From positions 1,426,001 to 1,490,000 of the forward strand of contig NC_072814.1 of assembly GCF_003013715.1 (NCBI RefSeq): 64,000 bases of DNA, in the 5' to 3' direction. The DNA is from Candidozyma auris (taxonomy: Eukaryota; Ascomycota; Pichiomycetes; Serinales; Metschnikowiaceae). Position numbers and translations under genes: made by a program. Positions within the stretch are counted from its first letter, which is position 1; every line of letters starts with the position of its first letter. The notes under the pieces were generated by a model. It ran no database searches. It worked only from the letters and a program-made list of their open reading frames with translations, and had not been told where the DNA came from. This document shows positions 9,414-21,902 of the stretch, one piece after another.

Positions 9414-10370
9414 TTACACAAAGAGGGGAATCTTGTCCCAGTCCCATGGGTCGTTGAATCTCAAGCCCATGTCCAACTTGGCGATGGCAGCGAGGTCGTC
9501 GTCCGTGAGAGTGAAGTCGTTGATGGTCAAGTTCTGCACCAAACGTTCTGTCTTGTTGGACTTTGGAATCACAGCAATGCCTCTCTGGGTAGCCCATCTC
9601 AACAATACCTGAGCTGGGGTCTTGTCGTGCTTCTTGGCGATGCTGACAATGTCCTTGTGATCAAACAAGCCTGGCACGCTCTGTGCACCCTTGTTGTCCA
9701 ACTCAAGGAAAGACTGAGGGCCGAAAGAGGAGTATGCGGTGATGGCAATGCCCTTAGACTGGACCCACTCCACCAATTTCTTCTGTTGCAAGTATGGGTG
9801 GTGCTCAATCTGCAAGACAGCAGGCTTGATCTTGGCGCCTCTGAGTAAGTCGTCAATCAATGCACCGGTGAAGTTGGAAATACCAATGGACTTGACCTTG
9901 CCCTTCTTGACAAGCGCTTCCATAGCTCTCCAGGTGTCCAAAATAGGCACATTCTCGTAGCGCAATTTGTCGTCCTCAGTGCCTGTGAGACCCGCAGGGT
10001 ACTTCTCAGAAGGGGGCACGTACTTGAGAGCCACAGGGAAGTGGATCAAGAACAAGTCCAAGTAGTCGAGCTTATAGTCACTCAACACCTGGTTGAAAGC
10101 CTCCTCGACGTGCTCTGGAGCGTGGTTGGTGTTCCACAACTTGGAGACGACAAACAACTCGTCACGTGCTACAATGCCTTCGTTCAAAGCTCTGTTGATA
10201 CCCTCGCCAACTTCCTTTTCGTTGCCGTAGTCCTGGGCTCCATCAAACAATCTGTAGCCCACTTCGATGGCATTGAAGATCTGGTCGGCGCAGGTGTCCT
10301 TATCGACTTTCCAGCACCCGAAGCCCACCTGGGGCATTTCGTTTCCGTCGTTGAGTTTTATAGTGGCCAT
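9414..10370 (-). CDS. XYL1: NAD(P)H-dependent D-xylose reductase (aldo-keto reductase)
   Basis: The 318-residue product is exactly the length of classic yeast xylose reductases. The AKR catalytic tetrad is visible: Asp in FDGAQDYG, Tyr in the same motif, Lys in VVSKLWN and His in LIHFPVAL. The cofactor-binding [10 protein letters not shown] motif and the family C-terminus [16 protein letters not shown] are intact. It reduces D-xylose to xylitol in the cytosol; related Gre3-type enzymes also reduce other aldoses and methylglyoxal. It converges with the dioxygenase gene. Upstream are a TATA box and two Mig1-like boxes, suggesting glucose repression. Cofactor preference (NADPH only or dual) cannot be read with certainty. 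Confidence 0.93.
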   Translation of the reverse strand: MATIKLNDGNEMPQVGFGCWKVDKDTCADQIFNAIEVGYRLFDGAQDYGNEKEVGEGINRALNEGIVARDELFVVSKLWNTNHAPEHVEEAFNQVLSDYKLDYLDLFLIHFPVALKYVPPSEKYPAGLTGTEDDKLRYENVPILDTWRAMEALVKKGKVKSIGISNFTGALIDDLLRGAKIKPAVLQIEHHPYLQQKKLVEWVQSKGIAITAYSSFGPQSFLELDNKGAQSVPGLFDHKDIVSIAKKHDKTPAQVLLRWATQRGIAVIPKSNKTERLVQNLTINDFTLTDDDLAAIAKLDMGLRFNDPWDWDKIPLFV

Positions 10371-11559
10371 GCTAAGACTTTGAAAAATTTACGTATAGTA
10401 AAACGGGCCGGTGATTTAACTGAGGGACCTCGTCTTTATATACTTTTTCCGGAGGCCACATTCAGGAACCTCCGCGAAAATAATCCCCCGCCATAACTGT
10501 GGGGGAAAGGAAAAATCTTGAAAAAAAAAAAAAATGACTAAATGTTTTTTTTAGGGGCATCGATGAATTGTGTATTTTTGTCGATGCCCAAATTGACTAC
10601 CGTAAAAATTCTGGGAAGTCTCTTGGTGTTATAGGCAATTGGCTGTACATGAAATGACATGCATTACCTTTGGTTGCTACAACCGTCAGACTCACTCAAT
10701 GGGATGATATATACGTCTTTCCGCCTCAATTTGCGTGACTTGAGCCTCGATCATCCTGAATTTTTGCAATTGGACGATATTGGCAACTGTGACTATATCA
10801 TACCGAGTTTTCGCCACACGGACTTCTGTCACCCCAACCGGGTCGGTGCGACACTTCCCCGAGGTTCGCGTGGGGGTCGGATTATTTCGACGTTTCGCAG
10901 TGCGGCAAAGACAAAAAGCCCACTACCTCTATTGAGGCTTTTGAGTGCTTACAAATCTTAGCCCACTTGCCTTTTGATCTCCATACTTATGGATACTAAA
11001 TAGTGCTATTAACTGCTGCTATTATATTTATTTAGTGAATAAAAACCACCCGATCTCTGATTACCTCAACTCAGGAGAATTTACATCGCTCAAAAGGCAT
11101 TCACGTCATCTGAGACAATTAATTACAATGTACTGGACTTGGATCATTGCTGTTAACTTAAGAACCCGTAGCTAAAGACCCCCTTATGCCTCCTAGTCAG
11201 AGCCTTGTTGTGTTTAGCAAAACTACTATAACTCCATTCTACCTTTATTATTTTCATTTAACGCCTCACTGTGATCCAGCCGCAAGATATGAGGCTGGTA
11301 GCTACGAACTCGTGAATCTGAGAGCCCATACGATTCTTTGATGAGGTTTATACTAAATCGTCTGAAAACAATATCGTATTTTCCATATCCTCATTCTACC
11401 TCCTTCGTGGAGTTGATGAAACGGTTGGAACCCATCAAATCATTATTTCCACTTTGGTGCATATAGTAAACACGCACTTGAGACATACTCAACCTAAGTA
11501 TCAACAAACGAACAACCAACGACTTGGTCGGCCAAATTACCAAAGTAGTTCCGATATCA
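10371..11559. other. Intergenic between XYL1 and the kinesin-like gene
   Basis: Beyond the XYL1 promoter elements there is a 100-codon frame at 10659-10961, which looks random, and AT-rich sequence at 10990-11050. CGGGTCGG at 10849 recurs at 14530. No RNA gene is recognised. Confidence 0.5.
10436..10504 (-). promoter_or_regulatory. XYL1 promoter: TATA box and inverted pair of Mig1-like sites
   Basis: On the minus strand TATATAA lies at 10442-10436, about 66 bases before the XYL1 start. Two SYGGGG-type boxes face each other: GCGGGG (minus, 10491-10486) and GTGGGG (plus, 10499-10504), both flanked 5' by AT-rich bases as Mig1 sites usually are. Regulation by a Mig1-type repressor is an inference. 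Confidence 0.5.
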
Positions 11560-13905
11560 ATGATTCCAATTGTTTTGCGTATCTGGGCACTGGACTTTAA
11601 CAGACCCCATTTGTTGAAGGTGTCCTCGGCCACAGATATCACATTTGATGACAAAGTGTACTCTTTTGCAGCCATTCACGACGAGCCCTCCAAAGATTGG
11701 CATAAGCAATTGACCGCAAAAGGAGCCCTTATTCTCATCGGACCAACAGGAAGTGGCAAGACAACGACGCTCAAAGGACTCATGGAAGAGTTTCTCCAGG
11801 AACCAAATGCTACAGTGTCAGCGTTTGAAGTGAGCAGAAACAGCTGCTTTGTGGACTTGCTCGATAACAAGGCACAGAAGAAGTACATGAGCTCAATTCC
11901 TGTTGAGGCTCAGATAAAGCGAGTAAAGCTTTCCCCAAATGTTATGGGAACCTTGTTCTCCCTGCGATTGACAGCACCAACCAAAGCCAACGCTCAATCG
12001 AGTCGTTCGTGTATGCTTGTATCGCTCAAATCAGCTACAAGAAACCTCACAATTGTCGATATGATGGGCAGCGAAAAGTACGATTTGGCGGGTTCCTCCA
12101 ATACGTTTGCCAACTTGAATGTGTCTGCTATCACTCTGATGTTGATTAACCGCACTAGTACCAAGAGATCTTCCAACCTAGTGACTAACTTGATATTCAA
12201 TGGAATTCTGCTGACTAAAAACATCAAGTTTGTTTTGCATTTGGACAAGACAGGCGACTCAAGCCTTATCAAATCAGCACTTAATAACATCGCCGACGTA
12301 ATTCGGAGCTTCAAGTTTTCAAGGTCAGCAAATAACGGCGTCAAACCTCCTACTAGACCAGACACTAATTCAGTTCCTCTGTACGCTCGTCCAACCGCTT
12401 CATCAGCAAGTCCAAGAAAGAAGCTAATGAAAAGGCCTTTTCCAGGTTGTACAACAACATTACCAACCAAGCAACCGAAGATTACGAGTAAAACTGTTCC
12501 AAGTCAACGTCATGCTCTTTCCAAGACCAATTTGACGGATAGGTTGAGAAGAACTTTCACAAGTGAGTCGAATGCGTTGCCGAAGCCACTTGCAGAGCTT
12601 AAAGTTGAACTCGAAGGCGCCAATGCTTCCAATTTGCAATTGAAGGAGAGAGCTGATGAGCTCGAGGCCACAATTAACGAGTTAAAGGAGACAAATATCA
12701 GGCATGCGTCAGAGAAACAAAAGTACGAAGTTCAACTTGAGGAAAAGGAAGCGCAGGTGAAAAAGCTACAAAGTTTAGTGGCAGAGGCTCAAGAAAAGGA
12801 AATTGAGCACAAAGATGAGCTCTCAAGATTACAACAGGAAGTTAAAGAGTCCTCTGATGAAAATGAAGAACTCCAGAACAGGCTTCAGGAGCAGCTTTCT
12901 ATATTGAGCGAAAAAGGAGAAGAGCTTGTTCAGCAACTCAATGACAAAGCAAAACAGATTAACTGTCTCTCCTCGCAGCTTGAAGCAACCCGAAAAGAAG
13001 TGGCAGCTAAGGACAAAATTATAGAAAATCTTGAAAAAGAGGTTGGAACCCTTGAGGGATCATTGCAAGAGATAAGAAGGGAGCTGGACTCTCGTCTTGC
13101 CAAACTTGAGGAGGAGAGAGATGAGCTTTCAAAAAAGCTCGAGACACAATCAAATCTTCACAATTTGTATACTCGGGAAACCGAAGAAACCATTAGCAAG
13201 CTCTATTCGGAAATCCTGAATTTGAACTCAGATGTCGGGTCTACGGAGAAGGAACTTGTAGAGGCTAAAAAAGTGAATGCCAAATGCATGGAACAGCTTA
13301 ATCTGGCTACAAACAAAGCGAACACCTTGACCCAACAAATTAAGAAGCAAGAAGAGTCCAATGCTTCAGCTCAGAATTTCCTTCAGGTGAAGATCAAGAA
13401 CGCTGCAGAGGAAAATGAGCGACTTCAGGCTGATCTTGACAAAGCTAAAATTCAAGAAATGGAGTTGAAGAAACGTAACGAGGTTCTAGCTGAGGAGAAA
13501 ACCGTTGTTGAGAATTCAGAGGCTGGACAAAGAGCAAAAGTGGCTGAGTTAGAGGACCTTGTGGAGGAGCTCCAGAAGTACAAGTCCAAGTGTGAGTACC
13601 TAGACGGAACGTTGGCTGATCTACGTACCCAATCTCAAAGCGAGGAACTGAAGCTCAGGAAGCAAGTTGCCGAGTATAAAGAGCATATCAAGAAGCTCAC
13701 AGGGGAGCATTCCATCCCAAAAATCAGCCCTCCCTCATTCGATATCCACGAAGATACTAACTACAAGACCTTTTTGAAGCAGATGAAGAAAGCTAACAGG
13801 AGAGCTGATGAGCCTCAAAGCAGTCCGCTCAAGGAAAGAAACAATATCGACCGCAAGCAGAAAAAGAGGCACTCACTTCAGATTCCTGTGAAGGTGCTGA
13901 CGTAG
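11560..13905 (+). CDS. Divergent kinesin-like protein with shortened motor and long coiled coil
   Basis: The product has 781 residues from the first ATG. Kinesin motor landmarks are present in order but compressed: a beta-1-like strand IPIVLRIW (2-9), P-loop GPTGSGKT (61-68), switch I SSRSC (147-151, usually SSRSH) and switch II DMMGSE (167-172, usually DLAGSE). P-loop to switch I spans about 80 residues against roughly 110 in ordinary kinesins. From about residue 350 to 730 the protein is almost unbroken coiled coil (Glu/Lys/Leu heptads). The N-terminal motor plus coiled tail resembles Smy1, the degenerate yeast kinesin-like protein, but I cannot confirm orthology. The intact P-loop suggests nucleotide binding survives; motility is doubtful. 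It converges with ARC15. Confidence 0.7.
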   Translation: MIPIVLRIWALDFNRPHLLKVSSATDITFDDKVYSFAAIHDEPSKDWHKQLTAKGALILIGPTGSGKTTTLKGLMEEFLQEPNATVSAFEVSRNSCFVDLLDNKAQKKYMSSIPVEAQIKRVKLSPNVMGTLFSLRLTAPTKANAQSSRSCMLVSLKSATRNLTIVDMMGSEKYDLAGSSNTFANLNVSAITLMLINRTSTKRSSNLVTNLIFNGILLTKNIKFVLHLDKTGDSSLIKSALNNIADVIRSFKFSRSANNGVKPPTRPDTNSVPLYARPTASSASPRKKLMKRPFPGCTTTLPTKQPKITSKTVPSQRHALSKTNLTDRLRRTFTSESNALPKPLAELKVELEGANASNLQLKERADELEATINELKETNIRHASEKQKYEVQLEEKEAQVKKLQSLVAEAQEKEIEHKDELSRLQQEVKESSDENEELQNRLQEQLSILSEKGEELVQQLNDKAKQINCLSSQLEATRKEVAAKDKIIENLEKEVGTLEGSLQEIRRELDSRLAKLEEERDELSKKLETQSNLHNLYTRETEETISKLYSEILNLNSDVGSTEKELVEAKKVNAKCMEQLNLATNKANTLTQQIKKQEESNASAQNFLQVKIKNAAEENERLQADLDKAKIQEMELKKRNEVLAEEKTVVENSEAGQRAKVAELEDLVEELQKYKSKCEYLDGTLADLRTQSQSEELKLRKQVAEYKEHIKKLTGEHSIPKISPPSFDIHEDTNYKTFLKQMKKANRRADEPQSSPLKERNNIDRKQKKRHSLQIPVKVLT

Positions 13906-13974
13906 CCCCAATAGATCTGGATAATATTTACATCACATTCATTCTTTATATCGTATCATTGCTCTATACATCGT

Positions 13975-14442
13975 TCACACCGTTCTTCTGTCACAGAAGA
14001 AACGAACAACTGGTCCCAAACCGGTCACGTCGACGGTCTTTTCAAACCAGCTCAATAACAAGCCTCCTTGTTTAGCTCCATAGCTCGTGTTCATGTTCTT
14101 GTACAAGTACTTGACCAAGTTATCCTGCTGGTCGGAAGTTAGCTGCTTTACTATGTTGCTGAACTCGTTTACACTGTGATTGTTCTTGATGGATACGAGG
14201 ATCTCAAACACGGTTTCAGCATGCAAGTTTTTGGTTGCCTCGTCAGCAACGTAAGGAGGATTGTCCAAGGCCAATTGCAATGCCGGCAAGAACTGACCCA
14301 GAGACAAAGACTGTCTCACCTGTTTGGAAATAGTGGAGATCTCCTCGTACGACACAGGCGGCAAGTCAGGCACTAAGTCTTCTTTGGAAAGGTGATTCTC
14401 GGGCTCGAGAGCGTCAATGTCAATTCGTCTCCAATCCTCCAT
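13975..14442 (-). CDS. ARC15: Arp2/3 complex subunit ARPC5 (p16, Arc15)
   Basis: The 155-residue product starts MEDWRRIDIDALEPE, the diagnostic N-terminus of yeast Arc15, and ends with the conserved FFCDRRTV. The middle keeps DNPPY (DPPY in yeast) and the LVKYLYKNM and KQGGLLLSWFE blocks shared with p16-Arc. Length matches S. cerevisiae (154). Arc15 is a structural subunit of the Arp2/3 complex that nucleates branched actin at cortical patches for endocytosis. The ATG at 14442 is the only ATG at the start of homology; the in-frame codons upstream lack one. ARC40 for the same complex lies 13 kb away. Confidence 0.95.
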   Translation of the reverse strand: MEDWRRIDIDALEPENHLSKEDLVPDLPPVSYEEISTISKQVRQSLSLGQFLPALQLALDNPPYVADEATKNLHAETVFEILVSIKNNHSVNEFSNIVKQLTSDQQDNLVKYLYKNMNTSYGAKQGGLLLSWFEKTVDVTGLGPVVRFFCDRRTV

Positions 14443-15101
14443 TTTTGTATAAGGTGTTGAAGCGTTGAGATTGAGTAGTTGATACCTCACTACTTCAGTT
14501 GGGGGAGAAGTGTGCAGGCCAGCTCCAACCCGGGTCGGAGATCACTACGTGTAAGGGTTCCAATCATTGATGAATTTAAAAACTGTATACTTAAAAAATG
14601 ATTTTGGCAGTGGGTGTTATTATATTTTTATCATTTCTTCTTCTTTATTTCTATGAGTATGGTAGAAGGGTGTATGATTTGAAGGAGGTGCATCAGTGCA
14701 CTAACTGCAATAATAGAGAGAGGTTGAAAGAGAAATAGATTGTTGATGATAGGATTGACAGTTGTTTAGAGGTGTCTGGACACTAAAGTGATAACTTTTC
14801 AAGTGATCAGGAATTCAAAGAGAAACAGGGATATGCTTGAGTATTGTAAACCTTGAGGGATTCTGTGCAATGATTAAGAATTTAGCACTTCACTTCTCTT
14901 CATCTATTTTTCACCTCAAACAGGCACCCCCGAACGACCCTGCCACGACATTACGACAAATCCATCATACTTATTGCCCTACTAAATCAACGTCTCCAAC
15001 TTATTCTATTGTTCTCTCTACTATACATGTCTGGCGACTCATGGTCACTGGCTCCACCATTCTAACGACTCCACCGGAGATCTCAACTTCATATCATATC
15101 C
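14443..15101. other. Intergenic upstream of ARC15
   Basis: Contains CGGGTCGG near 14530, AT-rich sequence at 14570-14660 and no supported gene. A CACTAAC...AG string near 14691 looks like a branchpoint and acceptor, but no gene on that strand follows. Confidence 0.5.
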
Positions 15102-15497
15102 TTACTTCTTTTGCCTCTTTGTCGAACCCTCCTTGTCTTCAGCCTCCTTGTCTTCAGTAGGATCGTCCTTTGCAGCATCCGCCACCTCGGCAGCAAAATC
15201 ATCGATAAACTTCAACACCGTCTCTTTGAGTCTCTTCGAGTCCACAATGATCACCACAAGCCCGTCCAGGCCCACCTCATACTTAATATGGCTTTCGTTA
15301 GGCAAGGCGACGTCCTCGTCGAACTTATCAAAAAACAGATCGACCTCATCGAACGTTTGCACGCAGTCGAGCATTCTCTCCTCCATTTCGCCTTCAGGCA
15401 CATCAGGGGAGTTGACCACGACGATGGCTCTCATGGGATTCTCCAAGCCATCATCCTCGCCCGTCTGCCTGGGGTTGGGAATATCTTCTGGAGGCAT
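15102..15497 (-). CDS. Small acidic hypothetical protein
   Basis: A 131-residue product that I do not recognise. After a polar start (PPEDIPNPRQTGEDD) comes a compact region of alternating hydrophobic residues (MRAIVVVNSPDVP, GLDGLVVIIVDSKRL) that should fold as a small alpha/beta domain, then an acidic, lysine-ending tail (EDKEGSTKRQKK) that could be a nuclear targeting signal. A longer reading from an ATG at 15599 adds 34 Ser/Thr/Phe-rich residues. The inner ATG at 15497 has an A at -3 and is preferred. It is transcribed in the same direction as PGI1 upstream. Low similarity to anything I know; coding potential looks real. Confidence 0.6.
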   Translation of the reverse strand: MPPEDIPNPRQTGEDDGLENPMRAIVVVNSPDVPEGEMEERMLDCVQTFDEVDLFFDKFDEDVALPNESHIKYEVGLDGLVVIIVDSKRLKETVLKFIDDFAAEVADAAKDDPTEDKEAEDKEGSTKRQKK

Positions 15498-15868
15498 GGT
15501 GAAGAATTGGTGAAAATAGTCGGTGGTGCTGTGCAGGGAAGATAAAGTAGCGAGGAGGAATGTGGAGGAGGAAGTAGCACCAGAGAAGAAAGAATGCATA
15601 GATAATAGGGAATAATATCAGTAGAGAGGTGTGAAGATCTTTAAATTATTCTTGATTCTGGTTTCAGCGTTTGAGATGTCGATTTAGCATGGTCCTTCAA
15701 TGGCTGCAAACGCCCTGATATACAATCTACCGACCAATACTTTTCTTTACAAGCTTGACCACGTTCATCATCGAAGTCACTTAGATCTACATAGTAATCT
15801 TAAAATATAGGTCACGGAGGTCTTTCACCACAGCGGTCACTACGAGGTTAAAGCCTCAGCCGTTCTAG
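15498..15868. other. Intergenic between PGI1 and the small acidic gene
   Basis: AT-rich promoter and 3' flank, nothing distinct recognised. Confidence 0.5.
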
Positions 15869-18983
<3,115 letters not shown>

Positions 18984-19817
18984 ATGCCCGGGCTAGAATC
19001 CAAGTGGGCCACTGCAGAGCCTGTACCAGAAAAACCTGAGCCCAAGCCGAAGGCCCCGTCGACTATAGCGTCCAAATGGGCTCATGTTGAAGAAGAGCAT
19101 CAAGCATTGCACGAGAAAAAGCCCAGGAAGCCCAGGCTGGGACATCCCAAAGAGAGAATGGCGTCACAGCCTTTGACGCCCCCACAGAGCTCTGGCCACG
19201 AGGAGATGCTGGAGTTGGCCAAGTCCTTTGCCCTGAGGCTAGGTGTAAAGGAAGATGGGGGAAGTAACGAGAAAAGACACAATACAAGAACCAGAAGAAA
19301 ATCCCATGGCAGAAAGAAAAAGGAGGAAACAGAAGCCTGGGAAAATGCCTCCGAAGAGGTAGAGGAGGAGACAGAGGAGCTCTTTGAGGATAAGTTGTAT
19401 GAGAAAGAGCCCATGACAGAAGCAGCCAGGTCTCTAGCGATGCGGATTGGAGTCCCCGCTGCAGAGCCAAATGACGCGAAGGAGAAGGCTTCAGCTCAGA
19501 AGCCGAGAAGACAATCCGTTGGCAGAGAAGACCGGCATTCACATGGTCGGAGGAACCAACATAGACCTCAAGCACAACCTCACGCCTCGAAAGAGAACTC
19601 CCAGGCGCAACAATCTCATAAACAAGGACAGGGCCAATTTGAAACGCAGAGCAAATACATGACACCAAAGCAGAAGAAGCTCTTGCAGGAGAAAATGCGG
19701 TTGGAGGAGCTTAAGGCAGCAGAACTCGAGAAGGAGCGCAAGATCAAAGAGGAGGTGAAGGCCATGTTTGAACAGATGGAAGACAAATCTACCAATTGGG
19801 CTGATATCGATGACTAA
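18984..19817 (+). CDS. Hydrophilic low-complexity protein with SKWA repeats
   Basis: The 277-residue product is almost entirely polar, rich in Lys, Glu, Gln and Arg, with no predicted fold. Two short motif pairs repeat: ESKWAT and ASKWAH near the N-terminus, echoed by NWADIDD at the very end, and LAKSFALRLGV near residue 80 echoed by AARSLAMRIGV near residue 150. Between them are basic RRKS and RGR-like patches and a Gln/His-rich tract. The last 60 residues form a charged helix. The composition suggests an RNA- or ribosome-associated or scaffold protein; that is inference from composition only. I do not recognise the family. Confidence 0.7.
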   Translation: MPGLESKWATAEPVPEKPEPKPKAPSTIASKWAHVEEEHQALHEKKPRKPRLGHPKERMASQPLTPPQSSGHEEMLELAKSFALRLGVKEDGGSNEKRHNTRTRRKSHGRKKKEETEAWENASEEVEEETEELFEDKLYEKEPMTEAARSLAMRIGVPAAEPNDAKEKASAQKPRRQSVGREDRHSHGRRNQHRPQAQPHASKENSQAQQSHKQGQGQFETQSKYMTPKQKKLLQEKMRLEELKAAELEKERKIKEEVKAMFEQMEDKSTNWADIDD

Positions 19818-20264
19818 TTGGGGCGAAGGATTTCGAACTCCTCGCCCCCTAATGACCTGTTAATGACCATCTCTGACGAGAGACACTTGCATTCATTGAT
19901 CATCGTCACGCGAACAACATGCCAATCATGCCTTGAACTAATGCTTCACGATACAATCTTACGGTTGAAATTCGGCGACTTAATGATAAACAATTCAACT
20001 TCGTACACCACCTTGGGTGTTACAGGGTCTACAATATTACACTAAAAAACACCAACCAACATGACTACGCAATCTCTAGAGAGCCATAACCACCAATTCC
20101 TTCATTCCTTCAGTTCTATAGTACTATTAATTAACGACTTTTCATCATGAACATATAGAAGACACACTTCTCTCACTTGCATGTTCAGCCGCCAGTATAT
20201 AACATCCAGTGCGCATACTACCCCAGACATCACCTTAGACCGACTATCTAAATCCACGACCGGC

Positions 20265-21317
20265 ATGACGTCTATACTACGGGCATCGCCGGGACCTTTA
20301 CGGTGCCAAATACCAAAAAGCATTCTTTTAAGACCACCTCCTCAACTACTTTTCAGACGAGCCTTTTGCGTTTCTTTTCCCCGATGGTCACAGTATGACC
20401 GAATGATGAAGGAGAGCCTCGTGAAGAAGACGCTTCAGGAGAATCCTAGCATTCTCAATGGTAGCAGGCCCTTGCAGAGAACTGGAACAAAGCTCAAAAC
20501 GATTATAATACTTGTGGCAGTGTCGAGTTCTCTCACGATGTTGTTATATTTGGGGGTTCAAATCTACAAAGTTTCCCTGGACACGCTGGAGAATGTGGGA
20601 CCCAAAAGCGCCTTTTTGCCATTGTGGCTCAGCTTTGACTGGCCATGGGAACGTAAGTTCTCGTTTCCCAAATACTTGGCTTACTTCGACTCAGAGTACT
20701 ACGCCTATGTGGACAGTGTATCCAATTTCACCGAGGAGTTGCGGCTGCAGAAGGTGGAGTTTCTGGTATTAGACGAGCTCTTCAAGCTGAAGGTTGTCAG
20801 GGACACATTTGGGATCCCACTTCTGCTCAGAACAGAGAAGCTGGACTCTTTTGACATCTGGATAGAGTGTAAGCATCCTACGGTGCATGGACCCACGATC
20901 CGAATTAGTAAGGAACACGGGAAGCTTCGCCTCCTGTGGAAATGGACTGTTCACCCGCTTTCATGGTGGGGGTCGATAGATAGAGCACTCACGGCGCTGG
21001 GCTTGAAGCTAGATCGTTTAGATAACACTGAGGCAATGAAAAAGACACACGAGAAATCCAGTGGAAGAGTGCACGAGGTGAACACCTCCAAAGATGGAAA
21101 ACTCAAGCGAGTGCTATGTTCGGGCGACAAGGAATATAGCGTCCTCTTCAAGGGCTCCTTCCACTTGAGCAACTCCTCTACGACCAGAACCGGCCGGGTC
21201 TCATATCAAGGAATGATTGATTTCGATCATATAGGGATCAATCGGTGCGCCCGTTTGACGCTGGTGGGTTTGACAGTTCATGAAAACGCCTCTGATGTAT
21301 CCTACAAGGTGGTTTGA
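20265..21317 (+). CDS. AIM39: Aim39-like mitochondrial membrane protein
   Basis: 350 residues from the ATG at 20265 (an earlier in-frame ATG at 20181 would add 28). The start MTSILRASPGPLRCQ and the next 40 residues are Arg/Ser/Pro-rich and acid-free, a convincing mitochondrial presequence. One transmembrane segment follows (IIILVAVSSSLTMLLYLGV). The rest, facing one compartment, shares with yeast Aim39 the pattern FGIPLL, IW(C)E, W-x-(I/V)-x-HP and the SWWGSIDRALTALGLKLD block. AIM39 is defined by altered mitochondrial inheritance in deletion mutants; its biochemical role is unknown. The match is by pattern memory, so orthology is likely but not certain. Confidence 0.7.
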   Translation: MTSILRASPGPLRCQIPKSILLRPPPQLLFRRAFCVSFPRWSQYDRMMKESLVKKTLQENPSILNGSRPLQRTGTKLKTIIILVAVSSSLTMLLYLGVQIYKVSLDTLENVGPKSAFLPLWLSFDWPWERKFSFPKYLAYFDSEYYAYVDSVSNFTEELRLQKVEFLVLDELFKLKVVRDTFGIPLLLRTEKLDSFDIWIECKHPTVHGPTIRISKEHGKLRLLWKWTVHPLSWWGSIDRALTALGLKLDRLDNTEAMKKTHEKSSGRVHEVNTSKDGKLKRVLCSGDKEYSVLFKGSFHLSNSSTTRTGRVSYQGMIDFDHIGINRCARLTLVGLTVHENASDVSYKVV

Positions 21318-21902
21318 GGAGCAGAAACGGCTTTGAGAAGCCTGAAATGAAGTCAAGGAAGAAGATGCATTTAAGCAAAACTTTCGAAAGCTGTAATGAA
21401 GCCGAGTTTCTTAAGGCAGTTTGTCGGGGCCCTTCTATATCCGGAGAATGGCGACACAATACATGAGGTTTATATTTGCAGCCAATGATTCTTGAGTTGC
21501 CAGAAGAGGATTCTACATAAGTTAACTCAAATGGAGTCGGTTCACAGAAACGAACGACGGGCTGGATCTCATCGTCTTGGATTAAAGCTATGTCTATATA
21601 ATACTCTTACACTTGCATATATGGAATCTCAAGAAACACCATTATCCAATTCAACACCAAATCTCCACAGAATCTTTAACTTTTAAATCTGTTGAATAAA
21701 CTTCTTTACTCTTCCTCTGAAAGGACAAAACTCACAAATACTCTGTCCAATTGAGCTACTTCGTTCTCTGTCCCTCTCAATCATTCCTGTACTTATCCAG
21801 AGATAAAGCCAAATTTACAGATAAGCAACAACAACGAGCTAACTCACCATCAAAGAAGGATCTTCCTAACAAACTTGACTATTCTCGAGGCATTCACAAT
21901 CG
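21318..21902. other. Intergenic upstream of a Zn2Cys6 gene
   Basis: AT-rich promoter with several out-of-frame ATGs before the start at 21903; nothing else recognised. Confidence 0.5.

Noticed and set aside
10659..10961. 100-codon plus-strand frame upstream of the kinesin-like gene
   Set aside because: No domain, no conserved feature; lies in intergenic DNA with no further support.
19818..20264. Extension of the AIM39 start to 20181
   Set aside because: The ATG at 20265 starts a clean presequence; the extra 28 residues are polar and contain acidic residues.
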